A stretch of DNA of 64,000 nucleotides from Palsa-513 sp036510225 (GCA_036510225.1 DATCEH010000029.1:98031-162030); one strand, 5' to 3'. Positions 9,207-20,546 are shown, counted from the stretch's first letter. A program made the numbers and translations. The notes: a model not told the origin generated them from the letters alone.

Positions 9207-12200
9207 ATGACGGCCGGAAATGCGATCCCGCGGCGCCTCGTCGTCCTCGGCGAACTCTTGGATGCGCAAACAGGACGTTATCGCGAGCTCAACGGAGCCA
9301 CGAACCTCCGAGAGTACCTCGAAAGGACGCGCATTCGCGAGGACGAGGAGCTCTTGACCGAGCCGGCCCTGAAGGACCTCATCGAACGGGTTCTCGGGTT
9401 CCCTCCGGACACGTATTTTCCCCAGCTCGGTCGAAGCGGCCTCAAACCCGACTTCACGCCGATCGACTTGGTGGCGCATCCGTTCGTCCTCGATGCGAAG
9501 AGCTCGATGCAGAGGCTCAACGCTCACGAACGGCAAATCCGCGCTTACATCGAGCAACGCCACCTGGACCTCGGCGTGCTCTTCAACCTGCGGGAACTCC
9601 GGGTATACCGCCGGGGGGCGCGCGGCCATGACCCACAACTTTCATTCGACGTGCTGCGGCTGTGGCAGGTCGCGCGCGGCGAGGCCCTCGACATCGACGA
9701 GGTCGATCGGTTCGAGCGGTTCTGCGGCTTGTTCGGACATCGACCCATGGGACTCGAACAGAAAATCGCCCGCGTTGCCCACGCCGAGCCGTGGCGCCAA
9801 CGGGCGGGCTCGGGCGAGCACCTCCAGATCGACCTCGAGTTCCTCGTGAGCCAGCTGCGCCGGCTCTCCCAGGCACTGGCGCACGACGCGGCCGGCCAGC
9901 ACGAGCGGCTGGCTGAGAACCTCGACCTGAATCCGGATAACGAGCGGCGTCTGCGGCTCGAACTGGAAACGCTGGCGCGGGAGATCGAGCCTCGCCTCGA
10001 CGAGGCCGCGCTGCCCCGAACCGCCACGGCATACCGCGACGGCGATGGCGTAGCCGGCCGGGCGTGGTCGCAATACATGATGCGGGTCTCGCAGCTCACG
10101 CTCACGCGCATCCTGCTCTACCGCTCGTGGGAGGACGCCGGGTTCGTCGAGGACTGCTTGTACGACGGCGGCTTCGAACAGGTCTACGAGCGGCTGGATC
10201 GCAGTCTGCGTCGAGTGCTCGATGAGGCATTCCAGCGCGGCCGCGACCGCTACCGCTGGCTCTTCGGCGAGAACAACAACTACGACTGGTTTCGCCCCCG
10301 CGATGGGGTGCTTGCGGACGTTCTCTACCGACTGGTGCCGTTCCCGCTCGCTCGCCTCGGCGCGGACGTACTCGGGGGACTCTACGAGTCCTACGTCGAC
10401 GAGATCGACCGTGACCGCCTCGGCCAGTTCTACACGCCGCGGTCTGTAGTGCGCTTCATGCTCGATCGCGCGGGGTTCAGAGGGCCAGAGGGCGTTTTCC
10501 GGATGGAGGGTGACCGCCGCAATGAACGCACTGTTTTCGACTTCGCAACGGGCTCCGGCGGCTTTCTCGTGGAGGCTGCGCGGCGCGTCATCGATGACGG
10601 AGGCCTGAACCTCACGGACGAGCGGGATCTGCGCGAGGGACTCCGCGCGATCGTGCGTGGCTTTCACGGTTGTGAGATCAGCCCGTTCCCGTACTACCTG
10701 ACGGAGGTCAACCTGCTTCTGCAGGTTTCTCGGTTACTCGGCAGGCTGCGCGAGGTCGGTGAACACCCAGGCGCGTTCACGCTCGGCGTCGTCCATACCG
10801 ATTCGCTAGGCGCGCGCCGAGGAGTGGACGAGAGCTTCAGCGCAATGGAGCCAGCGCTTCGCCACGACGTAGCGCTCCTCGCGTCCGATGAGCGCTACGG
10901 AATCGTTCCGCTTGACAGCGCCAAGGAGCCGCGCTTCGCCAAGATCCGGGAGGACGGCGCCTTCGATCTAGTGATCGGCAATCCTCCGTACGTTTCCGAG
11001 TCCGGTAACAAGGTTCTCTTCGACCGCCTCCGAGCGCTCCCTGGGTGGCAAGGGGATTACCGTGGCAAGAGCGACTACCTCTACTACTTCCTCGCTATGG
11101 CGGCGGAGAAGGTGGCGCCCGGAGGTCGACTCTGCGTCATCACCCCAGCCGGGTGGATGAACGCCGGCAACGCCGACTGGCTGCGCGAGCGCCTCGCGAT
11201 GACCCTGCGGTTGGATGAGCTGTACCTGTTCGGAAGCATGCGCCTGTTCGCGACCGAGCACGAAGAGCGCAACGTGCGGGCCGGCATGACACCGCCGACG
11301 GTCGAAAGCGCGATCCTCGTCGCGACGAAGGTGCCGTTTCCAAGGACGCATCGGCTCCGCGTCGTTCTACTCGAGAACGAGGTCCAGGCGGCCGTGGAGA
11401 TCACCGGGGACCCCGCCGCTCGCATCCCTCCACGCGATGCACTCTTGCAACTGATGGGCAGCCGAGGGCAAGGTCGCGCCGGTCGGTCCAAGGGGATCCT
11501 CGTACACAGCATCCGGCAGGACCAGATGCGGTCGACGCGCCCGTGGCCGATCAAGCACGCTCAGCGCGACGCCGCAGCAAGGGTCGTTGCCCACCTCCAG
11601 GCGCAGATCGACGACCCGACGAGCGATGTCGAGCGCCTCGCGGAGCGCTGGGAGGTGGTTCGCGGCATCGAGACCGGGGCCGATGCCTACTCGAATCGTG
11701 TGCAACGGCGCCTGACGCAGCAAGCGCGCACGGCGCTCGCAGCCGCCGGGGCCCAGACGGGCGACCCGATCCTTGAACTCCCGGCAGGCGTCGAGCAGCG
11801 CGCGCCGTGGCGCGACTTCCCCCAGTTTCTCGCGCGCACCCCGGAACCGCGCGCGCTGCTGTACGGGGCGATCGACGACACCGATTACGCCAGCCTCGTG
11901 TGGCTGCGCGCCGGAGACGATCCGCCGCCGCAGATCCGCGAAGCGCTCGAGCCCTGGCGAGAGGTCCTACGTACGCGCGCCGAGTTCGCTCGCAACCCTC
12001 GGCGCAGCTGGTGGGAGACGGCCTGGCCGCGAGATCACGGCATGCTGCTTCGCGCCAAGGTCATCGCGCTCTACCGGACCGACCGCGGCCGTTTCTCGCT
12101 TGACGAGGCCGGCGAGTGGCGGCCATCGAACAAGACGACGATCGTCACACCGCGTCACGAGGACTTCAGCGTCGCATACCTCTGCGGAGTTCTAAACAGC

Positions 12201-13028
12201 GAATTGCTGGATCTCTGGTACGCGGTTCGCGGCAAGACACCGTGGCACGTTCGTCGCAACTACGAGCCCAAGCCGATGAAAGAGATGCCTTACCGGCACG
12301 TCCACCGCGCAACAGGGGGTCCGGCACACGACGGCGTCAGCGGTTTGGCAGAGTCGCTCGATGCCGGCGATGTCGATCGCGCTGTCGCCCACGCCGAGAA
12401 GCTCGCCGCCGCTACTACTAGGGGGTCATCTGATCCAGACGTCAACGCTGCCGACGCTATTGAGCACCTTGTGCGCGCCCTTGCGGCGAATCGCAGAGCC
12501 CTACTGCCACTCCGCACGATCGCGCCTGAGCTTGGCCGAGCGGTAAAAAGTCCGTGGCGAACCCATGACGTCAGGGTCAACCGCGCGGCACTCGTGACCG
12601 AACTATCCGCCGCGGACGTGCGGTCGGTCCGCCTCGATTCGGCGCTGAAGGCTACCTTTTCTACAGAAGGAGTCCTAGGCCGCGCCCAGCTCATCGATGG
12701 AGCACTCTTGTTCTCGCACGGGCGCCGCGCCACGGTGCGGGTAGACGGTCCCCGGGACCGGCTAATGATGCTCGAACAGGCGGTCGGATCCGCGCGGTTA
12801 ATGCCGGGCGACCTGTTGGCTACGCTCCTCCCAGTCGACCTCGACCGGTTTGAGCGGGAGGCAACTCGTCGTCAGTCGGAAATCGAAGAGTTGCTCAAGA
12901 CCGGCCGCCGTCTTGTAGAGGCAATCGAGCGGCTGGTGTGTCGGCTCTATCGCGTCCCCGACGAGCTGACGGACCTCGTCGTCGCGAGCGCCGTGTCCCG
13001 GGCAGGAGTCATTCAGGACGACGATTGA
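9207..13028 (+). CDS. Type IIG restriction-modification enzyme (fused nuclease and N6-adenine methyltransferase)
   Basis: This 1273-aa single-chain enzyme starts with a PD-(D/E)xK-like nuclease domain, with D82 in the KPDFTP segment and D96-A97-K98 in FVLDAKSS. A helical linker follows. The methyltransferase domain has motif X (GQFYTP, residue 406), the AdoMet-binding motif I (FATGSGG, residue 446) and the catalytic motif IV NPPY at 592-595, which marks N6-adenine methylation. The rest, with a TaqI/Eco57I-type target-recognition region and a helical C-terminus, should set specificity. Length and order fit Eco57I-like type IIG/IIL enzymes, which cut and methylate without a separate S subunit. 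It lies in the DNA-processing/defence region left of the att-like repeat. It appears intact. Confidence 0.88.
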   Translation: MTAGNAIPRRLVVLGELLDAQTGRYRELNGATNLREYLERTRIREDEELLTEPALKDLIERVLGFPPDTYFPQLGRSGLKPDFTPIDLVAHPFVLDAKSSMQRLNAHERQIRAYIEQRHLDLGVLFNLRELRVYRRGARGHDPQLSFDVLRLWQVARGEALDIDEVDRFERFCGLFGHRPMGLEQKIARVAHAEPWRQRAGSGEHLQIDLEFLVSQLRRLSQALAHDAAGQHERLAENLDLNPDNERRLRLELETLAREIEPRLDEAALPRTATAYRDGDGVAGRAWSQYMMRVSQLTLTRILLYRSWEDAGFVEDCLYDGGFEQVYERLDRSLRRVLDEAFQRGRDRYRWLFGENNNYDWFRPRDGVLADVLYRLVPFPLARLGADVLGGLYESYVDEIDRDRLGQFYTPRSVVRFMLDRAGFRGPEGVFRMEGDRRNERTVFDFATGSGGFLVEAARRVIDDGGLNLTDERDLREGLRAIVRGFHGCEISPFPYYLTEVNLLLQVSRLLGRLREVGEHPGAFTLGVVHTDSLGARRGVDESFSAMEPALRHDVALLASDERYGIVPLDSAKEPRFAKIREDGAFDLVIGNPPYVSESGNKVLFDRLRALPGWQGDYRGKSDYLYYFLAMAAEKVAPGGRLCVITPAGWMNAGNADWLRERLAMTLRLDELYLFGSMRLFATEHEERNVRAGMTPPTVESAILVATKVPFPRTHRLRVVLLENEVQAAVEITGDPAARIPPRDALLQLMGSRGQGRAGRSKGILVHSIRQDQMRSTRPWPIKHAQRDAAARVVAHLQAQIDDPTSDVERLAERWEVVRGIETGADAYSNRVQRRLTQQARTALAAAGAQTGDPILELPAGVEQRAPWRDFPQFLARTPEPRALLYGAIDDTDYASLVWLRAGDDPPPQIREALEPWREVLRTRAEFARNPRRSWWETAWPRDHGMLLRAKVIALYRTDRGRFSLDEAGEWRPSNKTTIVTPRHEDFSVAYLCGVLNSELLDLWYAVRGKTPWHVRRNYEPKPMKEMPYRHVHRATGGPAHDGVSGLAESLDAGDVDRAVAHAEKLAAATTRGSSDPDVNAADAIEHLVRALAANRRALLPLRTIAPELGRAVKSPWRTHDVRVNRAALVTELSAADVRSVRLDSALKATFSTEGVLGRAQLIDGALLFSHGRRATVRVDGPRDRLMMLEQAVGSARLMPGDLLATLLPVDLDRFEREATRRQSEIEELLKTGRRLVEAIERLVCRLYRVPDELTDLVVASAVSRAGVIQDDD

Positions 13029-13050
13029 CCCAGCGGTCGGTCTGCCGTGA

Positions 13051-13239
13051 TCGGCCTCTGCAATCTCGCGGCACATCCGCCGGGAATCGGACGACGGTTT
13101 CGCCCCCGAGTTCTTGGCCGAGCTCGAGGCGTTGGCGCGAGTGATCCTCTACCGCGATCGACGCGGAATCGACCCGCTTGTCGTCGACGGACGCGCTCCA
13201 GCCAGTGACGAGTCCTCCCCACGGCTTCACCGGCCTTGA
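13051..13239 (+). pseudogene. Gene fragment without a start, next to the left att-like repeat
   Basis: After an in-frame TGA at 13048, an open frame encodes a protein-like stretch including PEFLAELEALARVILYRDRR and ends at TGA 13237-13239. There is no ATG, GTG or RBS at its head, so this looks like the tail of a disrupted gene at the right end of the defence region. No domain is recognised. It sits about 50 bp before the 13289-13438 repeat, where an integrase gene would be expected in a complete element, but it does not resemble an integrase. Confidence 0.35.
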
Positions 13240-13288
13240 CACGAACCCACCACCGCACGGCCGTTGAGCTCAGTACGCTGCTGCGATC

Positions 13289-13438
13289 CGTGTCCCGAAA
13301 CGTGTCCCGAACTCGGCAAATATGAGGGCGCTTGACCGCACCTGAGAACACCTGACAAGCCTGAAAACACCGGATATGCGGGGTTTCCAGGGCCATGGTA
13401 AGGAAGGGGTCTCCGGTTCGAGTCCGGAAGAGGGCTCT
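13289..13438 (+). repeat. Att-like direct repeat, copy A, ending in the 3' half of tRNA-Thr(GGT)
   Basis: The last 51 bases (13388-13438) are identical to 39269-39319, and the preceding 100 bases are similar. The core folds as a tRNA 3' half: loop ATGGTAA with anticodon GGT, 3' anticodon-stem strand GGAAG, variable GGGTC, T arm TCCGG-TTCGAGT-CCGGA, and acceptor strand AGAGGGC with discriminator T. The 5' half of the tRNA is absent. Upstream are two copies of a CGTGTCCCGAA-like word, possibly integrase arm sites. This is the layout of a right-end attachment site left by a tRNA-targeting integrative element, with the complete tRNA expected to the left of the window. Confidence 0.8.
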
Positions 13439-13526
13439 GGGCATCTCTCACAGGTCGCCGAACCCGCCGTCGCCGACAACGGAATCGGCGGCTGCGTGTC
13501 CTGGCTGTGATAGGACCCCGGCGACC

Positions 13527-14230
13527 ATGAATTCAGAGGCTCGGAGCCCGATGCGAAGAACTGCAGGATCGGGCAGCGAGCCGCGCGACGGCTTGAGTTG
13601 GAGCGAGATTGAGGAAGCCGGGCGTGCAGCCCGCGCCGACTTCGAAAGACGACACCTCGACGGACTACGCCGGCTGGCCGAGCTTTCGCCAGACGCCTGG
13701 GCCGACGCGTTGATCGTGCTCGGGTCGTCGTCTGGGGACGCGAGCCCGACATGCTCGCAGAACGCCTGACGGGGGCGGCACCGGGGCTTTCATGCACGAC
13801 GCTTGTCGGCCTGGCCGTCCGCCTCGGGCAGCTGCGGCCGCTGGATCCTCCGCGCGAGACCGCCGAGATGCTGGCCTCGCAGCTCTGGGGCCCAGCTTGG
13901 CGGCCCCGAAACGGCGCTCCTGGCTTGCCGCCTGTGCGCGCTCGCCGCACCGTGGGTCCTCGCCGCGCCGCCGCGACGTTCAACCCGCCAGCCGTCGGGG
14001 TGCCACAGAGGCACCGTCACCACCAGACGTCCAGGGCGCTCGGCCTGCTCGCCGAGCTCCCGACCGGGGAGTGGCGTGCCGCGTTGTCGGTACTCGAGCG
14101 CTCGGCGCTCGCGCCTCCCCACGAGGTTTATGCGCTGTTCGCGGCCGCCGCGCCGACGATGACTTGGAGCTGCGCACACCGACTCCTGCTCGACATCGTC
14201 TACCCGCCGAGCGGGCTGAGGACCAGCTAA
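13527..14230 (+). pseudogene. Decayed gene with several frameshifts
   Basis: Protein-like sequence changes frame repeatedly here. The ATG at 13527 opens a frame with ADFERRHLDGLRRLAELSPD. It then continues in a second frame as RVVVWGREPDMLAERLTG (about 13725-13800), in a third as GGPETALLACRLCALAA (about 13905), and again in the second as GLLAELPTGEWRAALSVLER (14040-14220). No single frame covers it. The family is not recognised. Its position just inside the left att-like repeat fits decay at an island edge. The 220 bp after it hold only short remnants, among them RDLWLDDELLTTFGPI near 14410-14450. Confidence 0.5.
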
Positions 14231-14456
14231 CCGGTCAGCGCCGATGCGCTCGTGAACGCGTTCGGCAGCCAACTCGACCCCCACCGCCACGAGCTCGTCG
14301 TCTCGCGCCTCCAGTCGCTGATCTCGACCCCGTGGGGTTGCTCACAGACGCGCCACGACCAGCGGCGATCCCCCGAATTAGTGTGGCTTGGGGGGAAGGC
14401 CGAGATCTCTGGCTCGATGACGAACTGCTGACGACATTCGGGCCCATCCAAGCGGC

Positions 14457-15059
14457 TCAACCAAACCACACGAGTGCCGCGACAGCTGTGCTGAAGGCCG
14501 TCAGGGCGAAGCCTGCCTGACGAAACCGAACGGCACTGGCGGCGAGACCGCCCAGCAAAGTGAAGAGGCTCGTGATCAGTAACGCAACGACCAACAGGTA
14601 CTGGGGACTGCCCCTCGCGTTCTTCGACATCCACCACCTGATGCTCTGGTTGCCGCGCTGACAGCCGCTCGGCGCCGCGTGGCCGTTCAGAGGCTGCCAG
14701 GGCCCCGACGGTCGGGCCTCTTCGCCGCCCGCGACATATTGAACGGGCAGGAGGGTGCTGACATCGCTCCAGACATCGCTCCAGACAATGCAGTATCGCC
14801 CAGCTGCGTCAGTCGAGAACCCCCCGACGGGGGGATTGAGCGTGAAAGGGAAGTCGACGTTGAACGACGTGTTGACTCTGGGTCGGCCGAGCTGGTCGAC
14901 GAGGACGCCCCGATACAGGCCGTTCTTGTCGGTCGTGGAGGCGCAGCCCCCAGAGTCAAAGTCGCATAGTCCAGCCACAAGGCAATGGGCAGCTAACAGC
15001 GCGGTGCACCACACCAGCGCCAGCGCGACCAGCAGGCGCGCTCCGCGTCGCTTGGGCAT
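14457..15059 (-). CDS. Hypothetical membrane-anchored protein with carboxypeptidase-regulatory-like domain
   Basis: ATG 15059 is preceded by GGAG at a good distance and gives 200 aa. An N-terminal hydrophobic segment (LLVALALVWCTALLAAH) is followed by a cysteine-containing extracellular region. A stretch reading LYRGVLVDQLGRP, then GGFSTDAAGRYCIVW, resembles the transthyretin/CarboxypepD-reg fold. Two hydrophobic segments at the C-terminus (LLVVALLITSLFTLLGG and AGFALTAFSTAVAALVW) anchor it. It lies downstream of the lipoprotein gene on the same strand, 93 bp away. No specific function can be assigned. An upstream TTG at 15080 is less likely. Confidence 0.6.
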   Translation of the reverse strand: MPKRRGARLLVALALVWCTALLAAHCLVAGLCDFDSGGCASTTDKNGLYRGVLVDQLGRPRVNTSFNVDFPFTLNPPVGGFSTDAAGRYCIVWSDVWSDVSTLLPVQYVAGGEEARPSGPWQPLNGHAAPSGCQRGNQSIRWWMSKNARGSPQYLLVVALLITSLFTLLGGLAASAVRFRQAGFALTAFSTAVAALVWFG

Positions 15060-15152
15060 CACCGCTCCGTTCGGCTGCAAACGCCTGTCACCCAGCCGGG
15101 CCGCGGGGCGTGCCTGGCGAGCGGCTGCGCCATCTCGGAGACATCACGCGCC

Positions 15153-16229
15153 TCATCCGTTCGTACCGCAGACTTTGAAACCGACGGCGACGGCGTCCTG
15201 GCTCACGGTGTCTTCACTGAGTCCGCTCTCGTTGAAGGCCACCTCGGCCTGGTTGTGCTTGGCCTGGCCGTCACCGCTCGCAGGTAAGAGCGCCGCGAAC
15301 TGGCCCAGGTACCCGATTTCACTGGCGAGCGCCGCCAAGAACGCATCGAGCGCCTTCTGCTGACCCGCCGGCGGCCTCAGTGCGCGGAGGCGATCGAGTT
15401 CACCGCGAACGCTGACCAGCAGCTGTCGAAGCGCCGACGCGGCCGCCAAGCGCTGCGCGTTGGAGCCGTTCCCAGTGCCGCCAAGCAGCGCCCCGAACTT
15501 CGTTGCGGCTGGTCCGCTGGCGCGATTCGCGGCGGCGCAGATCTGGTCGGCCTGCGCGATGAACTTCGCGTCGGCCGCGGTCGGCGCGACCGGCAGCGGC
15601 TGGGGCGTAGGCTTGGTCACCTCGGCTGCTGCGGGTAGCGCGATGACCTGGTAGACCGAGTGGTGTCCCTGCGCGTCGTAGAGCGTGCCGGTGATGCCGT
15701 CGTTGCCCACCGCTGGCGCCGCCGTCAAGCGCACCTGCCCGCCCCTGGCGTTCGTGAACTTCTGCTCACCGGGTCCATCGGGGCCGAGCGATTTGCTGGA
15801 GGTGAACTGCAGGTCGAGGATCGGAAAGCCCGCTGGCTGGGTCCGCGGCAGCCGTACCCGGTAGGACACGATGATCGCGCCGTTCTCCGGTTTCGCCGAG
15901 GCCAGGCGAAGCTCGAGTCCCTTGGCCTGGTACGCCTCGATCGCCTTGCCGCGCGCGATCTCGCTAGGCGTCGCCGGCCGCGCACGACTCGGTGACATCC
16001 CAGCGGCTTGGCCGGGCGTGCCGGCGGACGTGGCTCCGGTCGCCCCAGGAGGAGGCGCCGCCGGGGAGACCGCAGCGGACGTCGGGCCGGTGCCTGCGAC
16101 CGGCTGGGTGGGGTTCGCGTGAGGCGCAACGCTCACGCCGCTCGCCGTTCGGCCGCCGCTGCTACCGCACCCGCCGAGCGTGATCGCCGCGGCCACCCCG
16201 ACCGCCATCGCGGAATATCGAGCACGAAC
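15153..16229 (-). CDS. Secreted lipoprotein, function unknown
   Basis: A GTG at 16229 gives a 358-aa protein with a typical lipoprotein signal. It has a basic head, a hydrophobic AVGVAAAITLGGC core, and the lipid-accepting Cys at about residue 21. A Pro/Ala/Thr-rich linker is followed by a beta-rich domain (IIVSYRVRLPRTQPAGFPIL). A helical C-terminal domain contains QADQICAAANRAS and LRALRPPAGQQKALDAFL, a pattern seen in many actinobacterial lipoproteins. The frame extends upstream to 16382, but that part lacks a plausible signal and is probably not translated. It follows the MoxR-DUF58-DUF4129 genes after 154 bp, so it may be expressed with them. Confidence 0.7.
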   Translation of the reverse strand, partial: VRARYSAMAVGVAAAITLGGCGSSGGRTASGVSVAPHANPTQPVAGTGPTSAAVSPAAPPPGATGATSAGTPGQAAGMSPSRARPATPSEIARGKAIEAYQAKGLELRLASAKPENGAIIVSYRVRLPRTQPAGFPILDLQFTSSKSLGPDGPGEQKFTNARGGQVRLTAAPAVGNDGITGTLYDAQGHHSVYQVIALPAAAEVTKPTPQPLPVAPTAADAKFIAQADQICAAANRASGPAATKFGALLGGTGNGSNAQRLAAASALRQLLVSVRGELDRLRALRPPAGQQKALDAFLAALASEIGYLGQFAALLPASGDGQAKHNQAEVAFNESGLSEDTVSQDAVAVGFKVCGTNG

Positions 16230-16383
16230 TTGTGCGGCCGGCCTGAACTGGTCGTGGGAAACCGCCGCCGGTCCGGACGGGCTCTTCCCCAAGCCGACCA
16301 ATTCGCGATCGAATTGCCCGAGGTGCGAGACCAAGCCACGCAGGAAGGAGTCGGGTCGGTGATGTCCGCTCGCTGCCGTCACG

Positions 16384-17869
<1,486 letters not shown>

Positions 17870-17892
<23 letters not shown>

Positions 17893-19099
17893 CGTCCCGC
17901 CAGTCGACGCCGTAGCTGACCTGCCTGATCTCGTCGAGCCGCTCCCGCGGCGGCGGCTCGCCATGCGCGGTGGCGACCCAGACCGCGGTGACCGCCGCCC
18001 GCCGCCGGACCTCCGTCAGCGCGACGAGCATCGCGTCGGGGAAGCCGGCCGCGACGACGATCACGCTGACGCCGCGGCCAAGCCTTGCTCCCTCACCGAT
18101 CAGCAGCTCCTCGATCGGGACGGGTCCGCGGGTCGTGGTTCTCGCCAGCAGCTCCAGCATCGTCGTCAGCGCCGTCGGGGAACTGCTCGGCGCCTGAGCG
18201 ATCGGGCGGTCCTCGACGGCGCCTGACGCGTAGAGCCCGGTCGCGATGCCGCGGCCGGCGAGGTCGGCGACGATCGAGGCCGCGAGCGCGATCGCGAACT
18301 CGATCACGTCGCGGCTCGCGTCGATCGAGGCGAGCGTCGGCAGGCGCGTGTCGAGGAACACGGCGACCTTCGGCGACGCGCTCGGCTCGAACTCGCGGAC
18401 CAGCAGTGCCCCGGTGCGCGCCGTCGCGCGCCAGTCGACGTGGCGCAGCGGATCGCCCGAGCGGTACTCGCGCACGCCAGCGACACGGCTTGGGTCATCA
18501 ATCAAGCTCCGCGCGGTGCGGGTGTCGCCGAGCGGCAGCAACGACGCGGCGGGCAGACCGGCGAGCGCGAGCAGCTTTGGGTAGACGAGCAGGTGATCCT
18601 GCGCCTTCGCGTAGGCGAGTTGCTCGCGCAGGCCGATCGGATCCCCCGAGCGTAGGCGGGCCGGGCCGAATGTGTGAGCGCCGCGCTGGTCGCAGACGAC
18701 GGTGAAGCGGCGTCGCACACGCTGGAACGGCAACATCGTCAGTAGATGGTTGAGCTCGCCGCTTGCGAAGCGTGCCGCGGCGACGGCGCCGCCTCTGATC
18801 TCCAGACCGGGCGGCACCTGGTCCTGGACGTGCAGCCAGCTCAGCGGGAGGAGCTTGTCGTTGACGAGCTCGACCTCGAGCGAGACGTGCTCGCCGAACG
18901 CGGCGCGCTGCTGGCCGAGCGTGCGTCGGTAGCTGACGGCGGTCAGGCACGCGCGCTGCCAGACCCACAGCATCAGCGCCGCGAGCGCGCCGAGCATCCC
19001 CGCGAGCGCGAGCAGCGTCGAGTGCGCATCCCAGCCGAAGCCAGCGAGCACAAGCCCAGCGGCGATCCACCGCCACTCCCGATCGATCCGACGGGCCAT
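17870..19099 (-). CDS. DUF58 domain protein (MoxR-associated, vWA-like)
   Basis: The start at ATG 19099 (MARRIDREW) gives 409 aa; a start at 19132 would overlap moxR by 23 bp. Two hydrophobic segments near the N-terminus are followed by a beta-rich domain. The DUF58 signature GVREYRSGDPLRHVDWRATA is followed by LLVREFEPS, and then a von Willebrand-A-like segment, KVAVFLDTRLP. DUF58 proteins partner MoxR ATPases. The gene lies 10 bp after the MoxR gene and overlaps the DUF4129 gene downstream, so it is one operon. No key part is missing. Confidence 0.88.
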
Positions 19100-19109
19100 C
19101 CCGGGGTGC

Positions 19110-20069
19110 CTAAGCGACCAGCTCGTCCTCAACCGGGACCGCCACCGAATCCATCACGTCGCCGACCACCCCTGCCGGAGTCTGTGCGCGCAGCCTGGCC
19201 GTGCCGGCGAGAACCAGGCGGTGTGAGAGGACGTCGGCGGCGAGCGCCTTGACGTCGTCTGGGGTCGCGAACGCGCGGCCTTCGATCAGCGCGCGCGCCT
19301 GGACCGCGCGATGCAGCGACAGGGCCGCGCGCGGGCTCCCGCCCAGCATCACCCGCTGATCGGTGCGCGTCGCGCGCACGACGTCGAGCAGATACCCACG
19401 CACCGGCTCGCTGACCGTGACCTGCGCGCGCTGCTCCTGCAGCGCGACGATGTCCTGCGCGCTCGCCACCGCCGACAGCCGCACAAACGGATCCTCATGC
19501 TCGAAGCGCCGCAGCATCAGGTCCTCCTCCTCGCGCGACGGATACCCCGGCGCGATCCGCAAAAGGAAGCGGTCGAGCTGCGCCTCCGGCAGCGGGAACG
19601 TCCCCTCGAGCTCGATCGGGTTCTGCGTCGCCAAGACCAGGAACGGCTCCGGCAGCCGCCTGGTTTCACCGTCGACGGTGACCTGGCGCTCCTCCATCGC
19701 CTCCAGCAGCGCCGATTGCGCCCGCGGCGTTGCCCGGTTGATCTCATCGGCGAGCAGGATCTGTGTGAAGATCGGCCCCGGCCGAAACTCGAACTCGCCG
19801 CTGCGCTGGTTGAACACGCTCGACCCCGTCACGTCCGAGGGCATCACGTCCGGCGTGAATTGCACCCGGTTAAAGTCGCAACCGAGCGCCGTCGCAAGCG
19901 ATCGCGCGAGCAGCGTCTTCCCGACGCCCGGCACGTCCTCCAGCAATGCGTGTCCCCGGCACAGCACCGCGACCAGCAGCCTGTCAACGACTTCGTCCTT
20001 GCCCACGACGACGGTGCCAACCGCCGCGCGGATCGCGGCCATCGTCTGCGACGCAGCCGCCGCGTCCAA
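19110..20069 (-). CDS. MoxR-family AAA ATPase
   Basis: This 319-aa ATPase has Walker A as VPGVGKT in ALLEDVPGVGKTLLARSLA, Walker B as LLADEINRATP, a sensor segment VLATQNPIELEGTFPLPEAQ and an arginine-rich C-terminal lid. These identify the MoxR family, whose members work as chaperones or in metal-cofactor insertion. The DUF58 gene follows after 10 bp. The upstream neighbour, a MerR-Mop regulator, is 102 bp away, so this trio may have its own promoter or be the tail of the long upstream operon. It is a normal length for the family. Confidence 0.93.
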   Translation of the reverse strand: MDAAAASQTMAAIRAAVGTVVVGKDEVVDRLLVAVLCRGHALLEDVPGVGKTLLARSLATALGCDFNRVQFTPDVMPSDVTGSSVFNQRSGEFEFRPGPIFTQILLADEINRATPRAQSALLEAMEERQVTVDGETRRLPEPFLVLATQNPIELEGTFPLPEAQLDRFLLRIAPGYPSREEEDLMLRRFEHEDPFVRLSAVASAQDIVALQEQRAQVTVSEPVRGYLLDVVRATRTDQRVMLGGSPRAALSLHRAVQARALIEGRAFATPDDVKALAADVLSHRLVLAGTARLRAQTPAGVVGDVMDSVAVPVEDELVA

Positions 20070-20171
20070 GGTCTCCTGGGGCGTTCGAATGCTGCCTTGA
20101 CTAGCGATGGGGCGTCCTTTCGTCGATCAGGTCGCGGGCGCAGCCGCCGCCGTCGTCGGGCGCTGGAGCGA

Positions 20172-20546
20172 TCACCGCTCGACCATGACTTCTGTTGACT
20201 TGATCAGCGCGGCAACGTCCACGCCGGGCTCGAGGCCGAGCTCGTCGGCGGCCTCAGAGCTCATCAGCGAGATCACACGGTAGGGGCCGCACGCCAGCTC
20301 GACCTTGGCCATCACGCCGTCACGCTCGACCGTCAGGACAACCCCGGTCAGGTGGTTGCGCGCGCTCACCGTCCGATTCATCACGTGGTGCGACGCGACG
20401 AGCGCGCCGAGCTCGCCGGCGGGAAGGAGGCGCTGGTTGCCGCGGCGCACGAACGTGACCCGTCCAGCGCGCTCCCAGCGGCGCAGCGTGTCGATGCTGA
20501 CCCCGACCGCCTTCGCGACCTCCCCGATTCGCAGCAGCTCGGCCAT
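20172..20546 (-). CDS. MerR-type HTH regulator with C-terminal Mop/TOBE domain
   Basis: This 124-aa protein is in two parts. Residues 1-55 are a MerR-like DNA-binding domain (IGEVAKAVGVSIDTLRRWER with wing RVTFVRRGNQR). Residues 60-124 form a molybdenum-pterin-binding (Mop/TOBE) domain, with SARNHLTGVVLTVERDGVMA followed by YRVISLMSSEAADELGL. The layout is ModE-like but with a MerR rather than ModE helix-turn-helix. The start codon overlaps the stop of the Ig-repeat gene (TGATG), so it is the last gene of the long operon that also encodes an ABC importer. It likely senses molybdate or tungstate and regulates that operon. The domain call is firm; the target is inferred. Confidence 0.85.
   Translation of the reverse strand: MAELLRIGEVAKAVGVSIDTLRRWERAGRVTFVRRGNQRLLPAGELGALVASHHVMNRTVSARNHLTGVVLTVERDGVMAKVELACGPYRVISLMSSEAADELGLEPGVDVAALIKSTEVMVER

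Noticed and set aside
13388..13438. An intact tRNA gene at either repeat
   Set aside because: Only the 3' half is present in both copies; no D arm or 5' acceptor strand (GCCCTCT) precedes it.
13270..13983. Minus-strand open frames containing SGLEPETPSLPWP over the left repeat (and the same at 39268-39672)
   Set aside because: This peptide is the antisense translation of a tRNA 3' half and is a known kind of spurious gene. Here it served only to point to the att-like sites.
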